The position numbers and the translations under genes are program-made. A DNA stretch of 64,000 bases from Bacteroidales bacterium. Lineage in GTDB: Bacteria; Bacteroidota; Bacteroidia; Bacteroidales; UBA932. Below, one piece after another: positions 1 to 8,682 of this stretch. The notes under the pieces were generated by a model. That model was not told where the DNA came from. It saw nothing but the letters and a program-made list of their open reading frames with translations, and ran no database searches. How positions within the stretch are numbered: the stretch's first letter is position 1; each line of letters starts with the position of its first letter. The stretch is taken from positions 62,001 through 126,000 of the forward strand of contig JAAZIA010000022.1 in assembly GCA_012510445.1 (NCBI GenBank), written 5' to 3'.

Positions 1-1019
1 CCAAATCGATATTTTTCTTTTATGGCAGTTTGATAAGCATCCATCACCATTTCGTAACCGCCAAAAGCTGCCGTAAACATAAGCATGGTAGATTGCGGAA
101 GGTGAAAATTGGTGATCAGTGCATGGGGAATACAGAAATCGTAGGGAGGGAAAATAAATTTGTTAGTCCAACCTTCAAAGGTACTCAGTTCTCTTTTTGT
201 GGTTACAGAAGTTTCCACGGCACGCAACACATCTATTCCAGTAGCAAAAACAGAATGATCGGCACGTTTTGCTTTGTTGATAACACGTGTACTTGCAGAA
301 GAAATGACCATAGGTTCAGAATCCATTTTGTGCTTTGACAAATCTTCCACATCTACGGCCCTAAAATGTCCCATACCCATATGCAATGTGATTTCCGTTG
401 TTTTTACTCCTTTTATTTCCATACGTTTAAGAAGTTCTCTACTGAAGTGAAGAGCCCCGTCCGGAGCTGCAATGGATCCTTCTACTTTTGCAAATACAGA
501 TTGGTAACGTTCTGTGTCTATGGGGTCTGCCTGTTTGCGAATCCACTTAGGAATGGGCATTTGTCCCAAGCGGTAGAGGGTGGCTTTAAAGTCTTCGTAC
601 GTTCCGTCGCATAAAAACCGCAAAGTCCTTCCTCTGGAAGTGGTATTGTCTATCACTTCTGCTACCAGGGCCTCGTTTTCTCCAAAGTAAAGTTTATTTC
701 CTATCCGTATTTTACGGGCAGGGTCTACCAACACGTCCCACAGGCGCTGCTCTTTGTTAAGTTCTCTTAAGAGAAACACTTCAATTTCTGCTCCTGTTTT
801 TTCTTTGTTACCAAAAAGACGTGCAGGGAAGACCAGAGTGTTATTAAAGATCACCACGTCCTTTTCATTCATGTGATTAATGATGTCTTTAAAGATCTTA
901 TGTTCTGTCTCTCCTGTGTCTTTATGGAGAATCATCATGCGGGATTCGTCCCTGTTGTGAACCGGATGACTGGCAATCAGTTCGGCCGATAAATCAAAAT
1001 TAAATTGTGAAAGCTTCAT
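1..1019 (-). CDS. queA: S-adenosylmethionine:tRNA ribosyltransferase-isomerase (3' end cut by window)
   Basis: QueA moves the ribosyl part of S-adenosylmethionine onto preQ1-modified tRNA, making epoxyqueuosine at wobble position 34. Translating from the ATG at 1019 gives about 339 residues that run off the left edge; family members are about 340-350 long, so only the last few residues are missing. Family segments visible are the N-terminal '[10 protein letters not shown]', the '[12 protein letters not shown]' stretch (usual GSVAAPTAGLHF) and 'FHLPQSTML'. It lies 63 bp after truB on the same strand with no promoter-like -7 element between, so it is probably the last or near-last gene of the long dcw-led transcript. 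The identity is secure. Confidence 0.95.
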   Translation of the reverse strand, partial: MKLSQFNFDLSAELIASHPVHNRDESRMMILHKDTGETEHKIFKDIINHMNEKDVVIFNNTLVFPARLFGNKEKTGAEIEVFLLRELNKEQRLWDVLVDPARKIRIGNKLYFGENEALVAEVIDNTTSRGRTLRFLCDGTYEDFKATLYRLGQMPIPKWIRKQADPIDTERYQSVFAKVEGSIAAPDGALHFSRELLKRMEIKGVKTTEITLHMGMGHFRAVDVEDLSKHKMDSEPMVISSASTRVINKAKRADHSVFATGIDVLRAVETSVTTKRELSTFEGWTNKFIFPPYDFCIPHALITNFHLPQSTMLMFTAAFGGYEMVMDAYQTAIKEKYRF

Positions 1020-1082
1020 ACAGTCGTTTTAAGAGAAGGGATAAACGATGTATTATACGTAAAATATTTAAAAAAGTTTCAT

Positions 1083-1823
1083 TTAATGGAAAAGAATTTC
1101 AAATTCCTCCATGGAAAAAGCGTTTTTAGACTTATATTCACCTGACTGTGAGCGGTGTAAAGAAATTAAATGAGCGCCACTGTTTAAAGCCTCTCCCAGA
1201 TCGCGTGCCAAGGAGCGGATGTACGTTCCTTTGCTGCATTTTATCTTTAACAGAAGTTGAGGAGGAGAAAACTCCATGATTTCCAGTGCATATATTTCAA
1301 TGCTGTTTTTTTTCATTTCCGGAATTTCCACTCCTTGTCTGGCCAATTCATAAGCTCGTGTTCCGTCAATTACTTTAGCAGAATATACGGGAGGTAACTG
1401 GAGTTGCTTTCCCAAAAAACCGTCCAATATGTTCAAGAGCCCGGCTCGGTCAATATGTTTCCAGGGGTAGGTGGCGTCTATAGGGTGCTCCAAATCGTAA
1501 GATACTGTTGTAGCACCAAATTTTATACCGGCGTGATATTCTTTTTCCTGTGCTTGAAACAAATTGGCCAGGCGGGTAGCTTTTCCAACACAAAGAATCA
1601 ACAAACCGGTGGCCAGCGGATCTAACGTGCCGGCGTGGCCTACTTTTATCTTCTTTATGTTCCAAAGACGTTGCAACCGAAACCGGACCTTTCTTACCAC
1701 ATCTGCGGAAGTCCAGCCAAGCGGTTTATTTATGCACAGTACCAGCCCCTGGTTTACAGCCATCTCAGGTCCGGGAGCCGAGCCTGTCAAAGCATGTTTG
1801 TCCAGAACAATTACGTTTTTCAT
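1083..1823 (-). CDS. truB: tRNA pseudouridine-55 synthase
   Basis: TruB isomerises U55 in the T-loop of tRNAs. The motif 'GHAGTLDPLATG' holds the catalytic Asp (about residue 68), and 'LGWTSADVV' and 'KCSKGTYIRSLARDLG' are further family blocks. The protein is 246 aa. The start overlaps the rfbC stop by 4 bp (ATGA), which suggests translational coupling. About 20 residues precede the usual TruB N-terminus ('LVLCINKPLGWTS'), so Met21 ('MAVNQG', at 1763) is a possible alternative start. I keep the longer form because of the ATGA overlap. The product is a cytoplasmic RNA-modifying enzyme. Confidence 0.95.
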   Translation of the reverse strand: MKNVIVLDKHALTGSAPGPEMAVNQGLVLCINKPLGWTSADVVRKVRFRLQRLWNIKKIKVGHAGTLDPLATGLLILCVGKATRLANLFQAQEKEYHAGIKFGATTVSYDLEHPIDATYPWKHIDRAGLLNILDGFLGKQLQLPPVYSAKVIDGTRAYELARQGVEIPEMKKNSIEIYALEIMEFSPPQLLLKIKCSKGTYIRSLARDLGEALNSGAHLISLHRSQSGEYKSKNAFSMEEFEILFH

Positions 1824-2353
1824 TTTGTAAAATAAGGAGCGTTTTTATCTTTTCCGGAAAGAACCATTTGGTGAGAAGGCAGTGGCCACGGAATATTTAG
1901 TGTGGGAGAATCGTAACGAAAGACTCCTTCAGAAGCCGGATGATAAAGAACGTCTGTTTTATATTGTACAATAGCCTTGGGTGACAATACACAAAAGCCA
2001 TGTGCAAATCCTTTAGGTATGAACAACTGTTTTTTGTTTTCGGAACTTAAGTACATAGAGAAAACCCGGCCGTATGTAGGAGAACCCTCCCGAATATCAA
2101 CCGCTACATCAAAAATCTGCCCCACTACAACCCGTATAAACTTTGACTGAGCGTAAGGTTCTCTTTGAAAATGCAATCCTCTGGTTACTCCGTAACGTGA
2201 CATGGATTCGTTTTCCTGAACAAAGGTTATAGGCCCAGTTTTATCTTCCAATACTTCTTTCAGATACGATTCCATAAAATACCCTCGTTTGTCTTCTATA
2301 ACCCGAGGCGAGATAATCCATATTCCTTTAAGGGTGCCTTCTTCTATTTTCAT
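1820..2353 (-). CDS. rfbC: dTDP-4-dehydrorhamnose 3,5-epimerase family protein
   Basis: RmlC/RfbC epimerises C3 and C5 of dTDP-4-keto-6-deoxyglucose in dTDP-L-rhamnose synthesis, feeding surface polysaccharide. The 177-aa length is normal. Cupin-family features are visible: 'RGYFMESY' near the N-terminus, 'GVTRGLHFQ' with the catalytic His, 'GQIFDVAVDIR' with the Asp, and 'IPKGFAHGFCVLSP'. No rfbA, rfbB or rfbD gene is nearby; instead it lies between an MFS gene (1 bp gap) and truB (4 bp overlap) at the tail of the dcw run. It may supply a rhamnose pathway encoded elsewhere or act on a related sugar nucleotide. Confidence 0.9.
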   Translation of the reverse strand: MKIEEGTLKGIWIISPRVIEDKRGYFMESYLKEVLEDKTGPITFVQENESMSRYGVTRGLHFQREPYAQSKFIRVVVGQIFDVAVDIREGSPTYGRVFSMYLSSENKKQLFIPKGFAHGFCVLSPKAIVQYKTDVLYHPASEGVFRYDSPTLNIPWPLPSHQMVLSGKDKNAPYFTK

Positions 2354-2354
2354 T

Positions 2355-3566
2355 TCATAGCCAATGATTGGGGCTCCAAAGATACTTAGAAAAAACTACA
2401 AAGACGGTGGTTAATCCCATGACTCCTCCTAAAAACAAAAAAACATCGCGGCTACTCCCAAATTTTGTTATCAAGGCAAAAACACCGGAAGCGGCCAAAA
2501 TGAATAAAAATGACATTTGGTTGGCATAAGCCAGCATAGGCCCCAGGTTGCGGCCCGGAACCTTGCCCAGGATGGCTGCATCAAAAGGTACTTTGTATAA
2601 ACCGCAAAGGATTCCGGTGACAAAAAACAACAAACCAAACCATACACCGTCAATGGGGAAAAAATATACGGCCAGGAAGGCTAACGTTATTCCCAGGCTG
2701 CATAAAGGAACAAAAATACTTTTGCTCCACTTCTTAGAAACAAGGCCCGACAAAAAACAACCACCTCCTGTGCCTACGGCAGCTGCCGTTAATACCAGTC
2801 CGGTCTGAAAATTTGTCATTTCCAAAGTCCGGCGGCAAAATACCAATAAAGTCATTTGTACGGTTCCTGCAACGAACCAAAATACAGACAGTGCTATGAT
2901 TACCGGGTTTAGCCCCTTATAATGTGTGGCTTTTTTAGCACTTCTATAGAAAAAAAGAAAAGGCCTTAACGTTTCTTCGTCTTTTGTGGTAGGAGACTCT
3001 GTGGCTTTTATAGTCAGCGATAAAAGAAAACCAACCAGGGCAATGAAAAGAAAGATCACAGACAGCCCCATGGCAGAAACCGTTCCGGCAGAAAACGAGG
3101 CCAACATGGTTCCCAGGATCATGCCCAGAAAAGAAACCGTTTCCATATTTCCTGTCCCAAAGGCAATCCGCTCCGGACCTCCTATATCTCTTATAAGCCC
3201 ATACTTAGAAGGTGAAAAAAGACAACTTTGAACGCCCATCAGAAAAATGGAAAACATAACCATCCAAACGTTTTTTATAAGGAACCCTGCCGAGGCCAGC
3301 ATCATGATGGGAATTTCTGCCAGCTTGGCACTGCGTACCACCCAAATTTTATTAAAGATAACGGCCCATCTGCCTGCCAGAGGAGAAAAGAAAACGTAGG
3401 GAACTACCAGCAGTCCGGCGGCGAGAGAAACAAGTGGCCCTTCGTACTCTGCTCCTACCCAGCCCACGGCTATAAAACAAGCCAGGGTCTTTAAAAAATT
3501 ATCGTTAAAGACTCCTGCAAAATTGGTTGTCAGCAAAGGCCACCACCGCGGTTTGTGCCGGCTCAT
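2355..3566 (-). CDS. MFS transporter, LplT-like (lysophospholipid flippase family)
   Basis: This 403-aa polytopic membrane protein has about 12 hydrophobic segments. The N-terminal pattern 'NFAGVFNDNFLKTL' and the 'SPSKYGLIRDI' stretch resemble the LplT group of the major facilitator superfamily, which flips lysophospholipids inward for re-acylation. In many bacteria this module is fused to or beside an acyltransferase/acyl-ACP synthetase (Aas). No such gene is next to it here, so the substrate is inferred only from family resemblance. It sits in the minus-strand run, 1 bp from both gltX and rfbC, so it is almost certainly cotranscribed with them. Confidence 0.8.
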   Translation of the reverse strand: MSRHKPRWWPLLTTNFAGVFNDNFLKTLACFIAVGWVGAEYEGPLVSLAAGLLVVPYVFFSPLAGRWAVIFNKIWVVRSAKLAEIPIMMLASAGFLIKNVWMVMFSIFLMGVQSCLFSPSKYGLIRDIGGPERIAFGTGNMETVSFLGMILGTMLASFSAGTVSAMGLSVIFLFIALVGFLLSLTIKATESPTTKDEETLRPFLFFYRSAKKATHYKGLNPVIIALSVFWFVAGTVQMTLLVFCRRTLEMTNFQTGLVLTAAAVGTGGGCFLSGLVSKKWSKSIFVPLCSLGITLAFLAVYFFPIDGVWFGLLFFVTGILCGLYKVPFDAAILGKVPGRNLGPMLAYANQMSFLFILAASGVFALITKFGSSRDVFLFLGGVMGLTTVFVVFSKYLWSPNHWL

Positions 3567-3567
3567 A

Positions 3568-5121
3568 TTACAGTTGTGTTAACGCTCGTGTAAGGCGATC
3601 CAATGTATCTTTCTTCCCAAGAACATCCATGATTTCTGCTACTCCCGGACCTGTAGGCTTCCCTACTATGCAAAGCCTGAGGGTATTCATAACCTGTCCC
3701 ATTTTCAGTTGCTTCTCTTTGATCCAATGTGTGAGGGTATTCCCAATATCCGTTGCCTCAAACGATGCACACAAAGCAAGTACATCTATGGCCTGACGAA
3801 TGAGTTGGGGAGTTTCTGCCGTATAAAATTTTTTCTTCATGCCTTCGTCATACTCGGAAGGAGGAATGAAAAAATAATAGGACAAATCCCAGAATTCATG
3901 GACAAAAGCAACCCTGTTCTTCATCAAAGAGATTACTTTTTCTACTTTTTCAGTGTCGGCTTCTATTCCTTTTTCCTTCAGTATGGGTATAAAGAGCTCC
4001 ATCAATTGAGCAGGGAAGCGTTTTCGCAAGTATTGTTCGTTGAACCATCGGGCTTTTTCCGGATTAAAACGGGCTCCCGATTTAAGCACTCTTTCCAGAG
4101 AAAAAGCTTGCACCAGTTCTTCCAAAGAAAAAATCTCTTGTTCTGTTCCCGGGTTCCATCCCAACAAGGCAATTAAGTTGACAAAGGCCTCGGGGAAATA
4201 TCCCGATTCTCTATAGCCGGTTGCTTTTTCCCCTTGGGGATCCGTCCATTCCAGAGGAAAAACGGGGAAGCCCATCTTATCGCCATCACGTTTGCTCAAT
4301 TTTCCTTTTCCACTGGGTTTGAGCAATAAGGGAACGTGTGCAAATTGTGGCCGTTGTTCTTGCCAGCCAAAAGCATCGTACAAGAGATAATGAAGGGGAA
4401 GGGAAGGAAGCCACTCTTCGCCTCGGATAACGTGTGTTATCTGCATCAGGTAATCATCTACTATGTTGGCCAGATGATAGGTAGGAAGCCCATCGTGGGC
4501 TTTCCACAACACTTTGTCATCCAGGGTCGCTGTTTTTATTTGTATTTCTCCCCTAATCAGGTCGTTCATCACAACGGTTTTTCCTTCCGGTATGTGAAAC
4601 CGGATCACCCAATTGTCGCTTTTTTTTATTTTTTCTGCAGTTTCTTCTGCCGTCATATTCAGAGAATTAGCGGTTTTTTCTCTAAACTGACTGTCGTATA
4701 CAAAGGCTTCTCCTCGTTGTTCCGCTTCTGAACGCAATCGGTCCAATGCTTCTTGCGTGTCGAAGGCATAATATGCATTTCCCTGTGCTACCAAGCGCAA
4801 GGCATACTCTTTATATAGTTCTTTTCGTTCGCTTTGGCGGTAAGGGGCAAAAGGATGTTGTTCCGAGGGAGTCGATACCACTTGGCCCCCGGGTAGTACG
4901 CCCTCTTGAGGGAAAATGCCACACCAGTCAAGAGCTTCTGTAATATAGGCTTCTGCTCCCGGTACAAAACGCCGCGTATCTGTATCTTCTATGCGAAGAA
5001 CAAAAGTGCCGTTATGCTTTTTAGCAAACAAATAATTGAACAACGCAGTACGAACACCGCCCATATGCAGAGGTCCTGTGGGACTGGGAGCAAAACGTAC
5101 CCTTACTTTCTTTTCTTGCAT
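3568..5121 (-). CDS. gltX: glutamyl-tRNA synthetase
   Basis: This class I aminoacyl-tRNA synthetase charges tRNA-Glu. The HIGH-type motif is 'PSPTGPLHMGG' near residues 12-22, and the KMSKS equivalent is 'KLSKRDG' near the middle. The 'RIEDTDTRR' block follows the HIGH region as in other GltX proteins. At 517 aa it is a normal length for Bacteroidota GltX. It starts 1 bp after the ftsZ stop, so an essential translation gene is hard-wired to the end of the division cluster. No separate promoter is apparent. Confidence 0.97.
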   Translation of the reverse strand: MQEKKVRVRFAPSPTGPLHMGGVRTALFNYLFAKKHNGTFVLRIEDTDTRRFVPGAEAYITEALDWCGIFPQEGVLPGGQVVSTPSEQHPFAPYRQSERKELYKEYALRLVAQGNAYYAFDTQEALDRLRSEAEQRGEAFVYDSQFREKTANSLNMTAEETAEKIKKSDNWVIRFHIPEGKTVVMNDLIRGEIQIKTATLDDKVLWKAHDGLPTYHLANIVDDYLMQITHVIRGEEWLPSLPLHYLLYDAFGWQEQRPQFAHVPLLLKPSGKGKLSKRDGDKMGFPVFPLEWTDPQGEKATGYRESGYFPEAFVNLIALLGWNPGTEQEIFSLEELVQAFSLERVLKSGARFNPEKARWFNEQYLRKRFPAQLMELFIPILKEKGIEADTEKVEKVISLMKNRVAFVHEFWDLSYYFFIPPSEYDEGMKKKFYTAETPQLIRQAIDVLALCASFEATDIGNTLTHWIKEKQLKMGQVMNTLRLCIVGKPTGPGVAEIMDVLGKKDTLDRLTRALTQL

Positions 5122-5122
5122 A

Positions 5123-6535
5123 TCAGTCTTGTGTTTGGTGTATGAATGCGTTGTCTGTTTCTAGCCGTTGCTTTCCGTCTTTTGAGGTAAGGGTGTTTTT
5201 AGAAGGGGCAACTATGTCTGATCCTTCGGCCATGTGACCGGGTACTTCCTTTCTTTTGTAGGCAGGGATTTGTTCCAGCTTGCTGATGTCTTCTCCCGGT
5301 TCTACAATAAGAACAGGTTTGCTTTTAGAAACAGACGGAACCGTATGGGTAGAAGGCAAAGGATTTACAGGAAACACACTTGGATTGTGTGTAATGCGAA
5401 AGCCTTCCGAGGCCATTTCTTCGGTTGTTTCTACAGGATCGTCAGATAATGGTAAATGGTCATCTGCCAAAGAGTTGTCGTCCAGAAAAACAGTTATTTT
5501 GCCGTCTTCTTTTTGTTCTTTTTCTGCTCCGTAAACAGCCATGGGGGGAAGGGAGTGAATGCTGAAGCCGGTAGCAATAACCGTAACCCTTATCTCGTCT
5601 TGCAGAGAGGGGTCACATACAATGCCGCGTTTGAAGTTGGATACTCCTCCGGTATAATCTGCAATGTACTGCATGATATGAGAAAGCTCTGTCATAGAAA
5701 GTGCTTTTTCTTTACCGGAAGTAATGTTGATGAGTACATTTTTAGACCGGCTTAAATCGGCGTCATTCAATAAAGGAGAAGTAAAAGCAGACTCTACGGC
5801 TTGAAGAGCTCTGTTTTCTCCCGACCCCGACCCCGACCCCATCAAAGCCATACCGCTGTCCTTCATTACCATCTTAACGTCTGCAAAATCTACGTTCATA
5901 AATCCGGGGCGAGTAATAATTTCGGAAATGCCTTTGACGGCTGTATTCAGAATATCGTCTGTTCGTTGGAAAGCTTCAAAAATGGGAAGATCTCCGTAAA
6001 CTTTATACAATTTCTCATTATCTATGATCAGCATGGAATCTGTATACTGTTGCATTTCTCCAATGCCGTCAAGGGCTCTTTGCAGAAAATCTCTTCCTTC
6101 GTCGCGGAAAGGCAAAGTGACTACACCAACGGTAAGCAATCCCAGTTCCCGGGCAACGCGTGCAATAACGGGAGCTGCTCCCGTACCGGTTCCTCCTCCC
6201 ATTCCTGCGGTAATAAAAACCATTTCTGTTAGCCCTTCAAATAAGGCACGTATACGGTCTTCGCTTTCCAAGGCTGCCTGTTTGGCAATTTCCGGATTAC
6301 AACCGGCTCCTCTGCCACCTGTTAAGACAGCACCCAACTGAAGTTTTTCAGGTACGGGACTCATGTCCAATGCCTGCGAATCTGTATTGCAAACCACAAA
6401 ATCTACGTCTGTCAATCCCTGTCGGAACATATGACTTACGGCGTTACCGCCTCCACCACCTACTCCAATGACTTTTATAATGGACTGGTTTGTTTCCCAA
6501 TTTAGGGGAATAAATTCATCTTCTTTATTTTTCAT
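5123..6535 (-). CDS. ftsZ: cell division protein FtsZ
   Basis: FtsZ is the tubulin-like GTPase that polymerises into the cytokinetic ring. Visible motifs are the N-terminal 'GVGGGGGNAV', the tubulin signature 'GGGTGTGAAPVIA' and the T7-loop region 'VDFADVK'. The protein is 470 aa: a GTPase core of about 330 residues, an acidic and Ser/Thr/Pro-rich linker, then the conserved peptide 'IPAYKRK' that normally binds FtsA. Here that peptide is followed by about 40 further residues ending in 'HQTQD'. The gene is 4 bp downstream of ftsA and 1 bp upstream of gltX. Confidence 0.98.
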   Translation of the reverse strand: MKNKEDEFIPLNWETNQSIIKVIGVGGGGGNAVSHMFRQGLTDVDFVVCNTDSQALDMSPVPEKLQLGAVLTGGRGAGCNPEIAKQAALESEDRIRALFEGLTEMVFITAGMGGGTGTGAAPVIARVARELGLLTVGVVTLPFRDEGRDFLQRALDGIGEMQQYTDSMLIIDNEKLYKVYGDLPIFEAFQRTDDILNTAVKGISEIITRPGFMNVDFADVKMVMKDSGMALMGSGSGSGENRALQAVESAFTSPLLNDADLSRSKNVLINITSGKEKALSMTELSHIMQYIADYTGGVSNFKRGIVCDPSLQDEIRVTVIATGFSIHSLPPMAVYGAEKEQKEDGKITVFLDDNSLADDHLPLSDDPVETTEEMASEGFRITHNPSVFPVNPLPSTHTVPSVSKSKPVLIVEPGEDISKLEQIPAYKRKEVPGHMAEGSDIVAPSKNTLTSKDGKQRLETDNAFIHQTQD

Positions 6536-6539
6536 AATC

Positions 6540-7871
6540 TCATGCTTCGTTATCTGTTTCTTTAAAAAACCTGTCTAATTTGTTAAAAATGTTGCCCATA
6601 TTAGGTTTTTCTATTTTGTCTTTTCCTTTCCCGGAAACTCGGACCGATCGTTTTGTTTTTCCGGGAGCTACTCTTTCTACTCCTGCAAATATTTCTGTTA
6701 AAGTAGGTTCTCGTTTGGCTGAAAGCTGACTTTGCGCTTCAAAACCATAAATGAGCATCCCTGCGGCACAGGAATGGGTCACTTGACTTACGTCGTCGCC
6801 ACCTTGGGTAATGATGCCACGTGGCCGTGCTACCCGGGCTTCGTAACCTGTTTTAAACTTAATAAACGGAACCAAATGGGTAAGTAAAGAACCTCCTCCT
6901 GTAAGAACAATACCTGCCGGAAGCCTGTCTCCATAACCGCTTTGGTTAATCTCATACAACACAGCTTCCAGAATTTCATCTACACGTGCCTCGATAATCC
7001 TGGATAAGAATTTAAAAGAAATTTCTCTAGGCTCTCTTCCTCCAATACCGGAAATAACAATGGCCTTATTCTCGGGAGCCAGATCTACGTAACAAGACCC
7101 GTATTGAATTTTCATTTGTTCTGCATGGCGGAAAGTGACCTGGCAGCCCTGGCGAATGTCTTCTGTTATCACGTTGCCTCCAAAAGGGATAACGGCTGTG
7201 TGGCGTACAATGTTGTCGTGGTAAACCAAAAGATCTGTAGTTCCGCCTCCAATATCTACCATAACAACCCCCAGCTCTTTTTCATCTTCCTGAATAACAG
7301 CTTCTGCCGTTGCCAGGGGTTCCAGTATAAGCTTGTTTAACTTTACACCTGCATTTTCAATGCTTCTTTTGGTGTGTTCTGCAGAAACGCTTTTACCAAT
7401 AAAAATTTTGTAATTGGCCTCAATGGAACTGCCACAAACCCCAACAGGATTGGTAAGGTCTCTGTATTCATCTATATGGTATGATTGCGGTACTACATGC
7501 AATACTTCTTCTCCCGGCTTAACTCTGGAGTTGTACATATTCCGCCACATGGTACGAATTTCTTCCTCGGATATTTCTTTGTTGTGGTCGGGACGATTGG
7601 TATTGCTGCTGACAGAGGAACAGCGGACGTATTGCCCGGCTATTCCCACAATAGCTTCTTCTACAGGCTCTCCTGTTCTTGCCTCTAATTCTTCCAGAAG
7701 CGGTTTAAGGGTATTAAGTACACTTTGGTTGTTAACCACTTCCCCTCTCATAATGCCTTCAGAGGGAGCTTCACAAGCGGCTAGTACTTTATAGCCTTCC
7801 GGGGTTTTTATGCCGGTCAAGCATACCACTTTAGTGGTCCCCAGGTCAATCACAGAAATAGTCTTCTTCAT
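6540..7871 (-). CDS. ftsA: cell division protein FtsA
   Basis: FtsA is the actin-like ATPase that tethers FtsZ to the inner membrane. The N-terminal phosphate-binding segment is 'VIDLGTTKVVCL'; 'VVMVDIGGGTTDL' and 'IVLTGGGSLL' are the other nucleotide-binding loops. At 443 aa it is slightly long because of a charged stretch ('SGKGKDKIEKP') just before the C-terminal segment 'IFNKLDRFFKE', which has the amphipathic pattern expected of the membrane-targeting helix. The gene lies 22 bp after ftsQ and 4 bp before ftsZ, the standard dcw order. Confidence 0.97.
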   Translation of the reverse strand: MKKTISVIDLGTTKVVCLTGIKTPEGYKVLAACEAPSEGIMRGEVVNNQSVLNTLKPLLEELEARTGEPVEEAIVGIAGQYVRCSSVSSNTNRPDHNKEISEEEIRTMWRNMYNSRVKPGEEVLHVVPQSYHIDEYRDLTNPVGVCGSSIEANYKIFIGKSVSAEHTKRSIENAGVKLNKLILEPLATAEAVIQEDEKELGVVMVDIGGGTTDLLVYHDNIVRHTAVIPFGGNVITEDIRQGCQVTFRHAEQMKIQYGSCYVDLAPENKAIVISGIGGREPREISFKFLSRIIEARVDEILEAVLYEINQSGYGDRLPAGIVLTGGGSLLTHLVPFIKFKTGYEARVARPRGIITQGGDDVSQVTHSCAAGMLIYGFEAQSQLSAKREPTLTEIFAGVERVAPGKTKRSVRVSGKGKDKIEKPNMGNIFNKLDRFFKETDNEA

Positions 7872-7893
7872 AGGTCTGTCTTATTCTATATTT

Positions 7894-8682
7894 TTAATTT
7901 TTTCTTTGTTTGCATACCAATTGGTCTTTAAACCGGGCATCTATTACTTGGTATTTTTCTGCCCCGCCACGCGGTGCCAAAACGCGGTAAAATTCACGCA
8001 GTTTGTTCATTTTTGCTACAAACCGATTTGTATCACCCAACGTTAATATCAGGTTTTCTTCCGGAAGGATGCAAATCTCTTCCGAGTTTTTCACCCAGAT
8101 GCTTTTTGTTTTTTCTTTCCAGAAAGGGTCATTTACTACATAGGCTACAAAAGGTATGAGCTCTTCTAACCATCTTTGGGTGGAATCTGTATAGCCCCTA
8201 AACGAACTTTTGTAAGGAAACGGCACGTTGCCGTGTACCGTAAGTAACGGTAGAGGTTTTTCCAATCGGGCAGGGAAAACAAAACGTTCGTTGGTTACGT
8301 AAAACGTTCCGACCTGTGTCTCCAACAGAAAGAGTGGGTGGTGTTGCCAAATTTCCAGACTTAAGGTTCCTTTTATATTTTTAACGGCATTGCACTGGCG
8401 TACGGCGCCTTGAGATTCTATTTCTTTTTCTACCTGAAACAAATCGATTTCAGAAAAATGCTTCCCGGGAAGTACCATACCTTTCTTGTTCAGGGTAGAC
8501 AGAACTTCCGTGGCATAGGTTAAAGGAATAGCAATGCTGTCTTTTATAAGGATATCTACTTCCTGACATCTTTCCTGGTTTTTCTTATAAACAAGCACAG
8601 AAGCAAAATAAAAATAAGTTCCCAGCGCACCTGTTAATAACAGGTACCCCAGCATCTTTATTATTATTTTTAGCGCTTTCAT
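7894..8682 (-). CDS. ftsQ: cell division protein FtsQ
   Basis: FtsQ is a bitopic divisome protein linking early and late division proteins. I place the start at the ATG at 8682, which overlaps the murC TGA as ATGA. An ATG seven codons further upstream would create a 25-bp overlap. The resulting 262-aa protein has a short basic N-terminus, one membrane segment ('IIIKMLGYLLLTGALGTY') and a periplasmic part with a POTRA/FtsQ-like pattern. FtsQ is poorly conserved, so the call rests on position between murC and ftsA, topology and size. Confidence 0.9.
   Translation of the reverse strand: MKALKIIIKMLGYLLLTGALGTYFYFASVLVYKKNQERCQEVDILIKDSIAIPLTYATEVLSTLNKKGMVLPGKHFSEIDLFQVEKEIESQGAVRQCNAVKNIKGTLSLEIWQHHPLFLLETQVGTFYVTNERFVFPARLEKPLPLLTVHGNVPFPYKSSFRGYTDSTQRWLEELIPFVAYVVNDPFWKEKTKSIWVKNSEEICILPEENLILTLGDTNRFVAKMNKLREFYRVLAPRGGAEKYQVIDARFKDQLVCKQRKN

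Noticed and set aside
3709-4731. Plus-strand frames antisense to gltX
   Set aside because: They have Cys/Phe/Arg-rich shadow composition; the minus strand encodes an intact glutamyl-tRNA synthetase.
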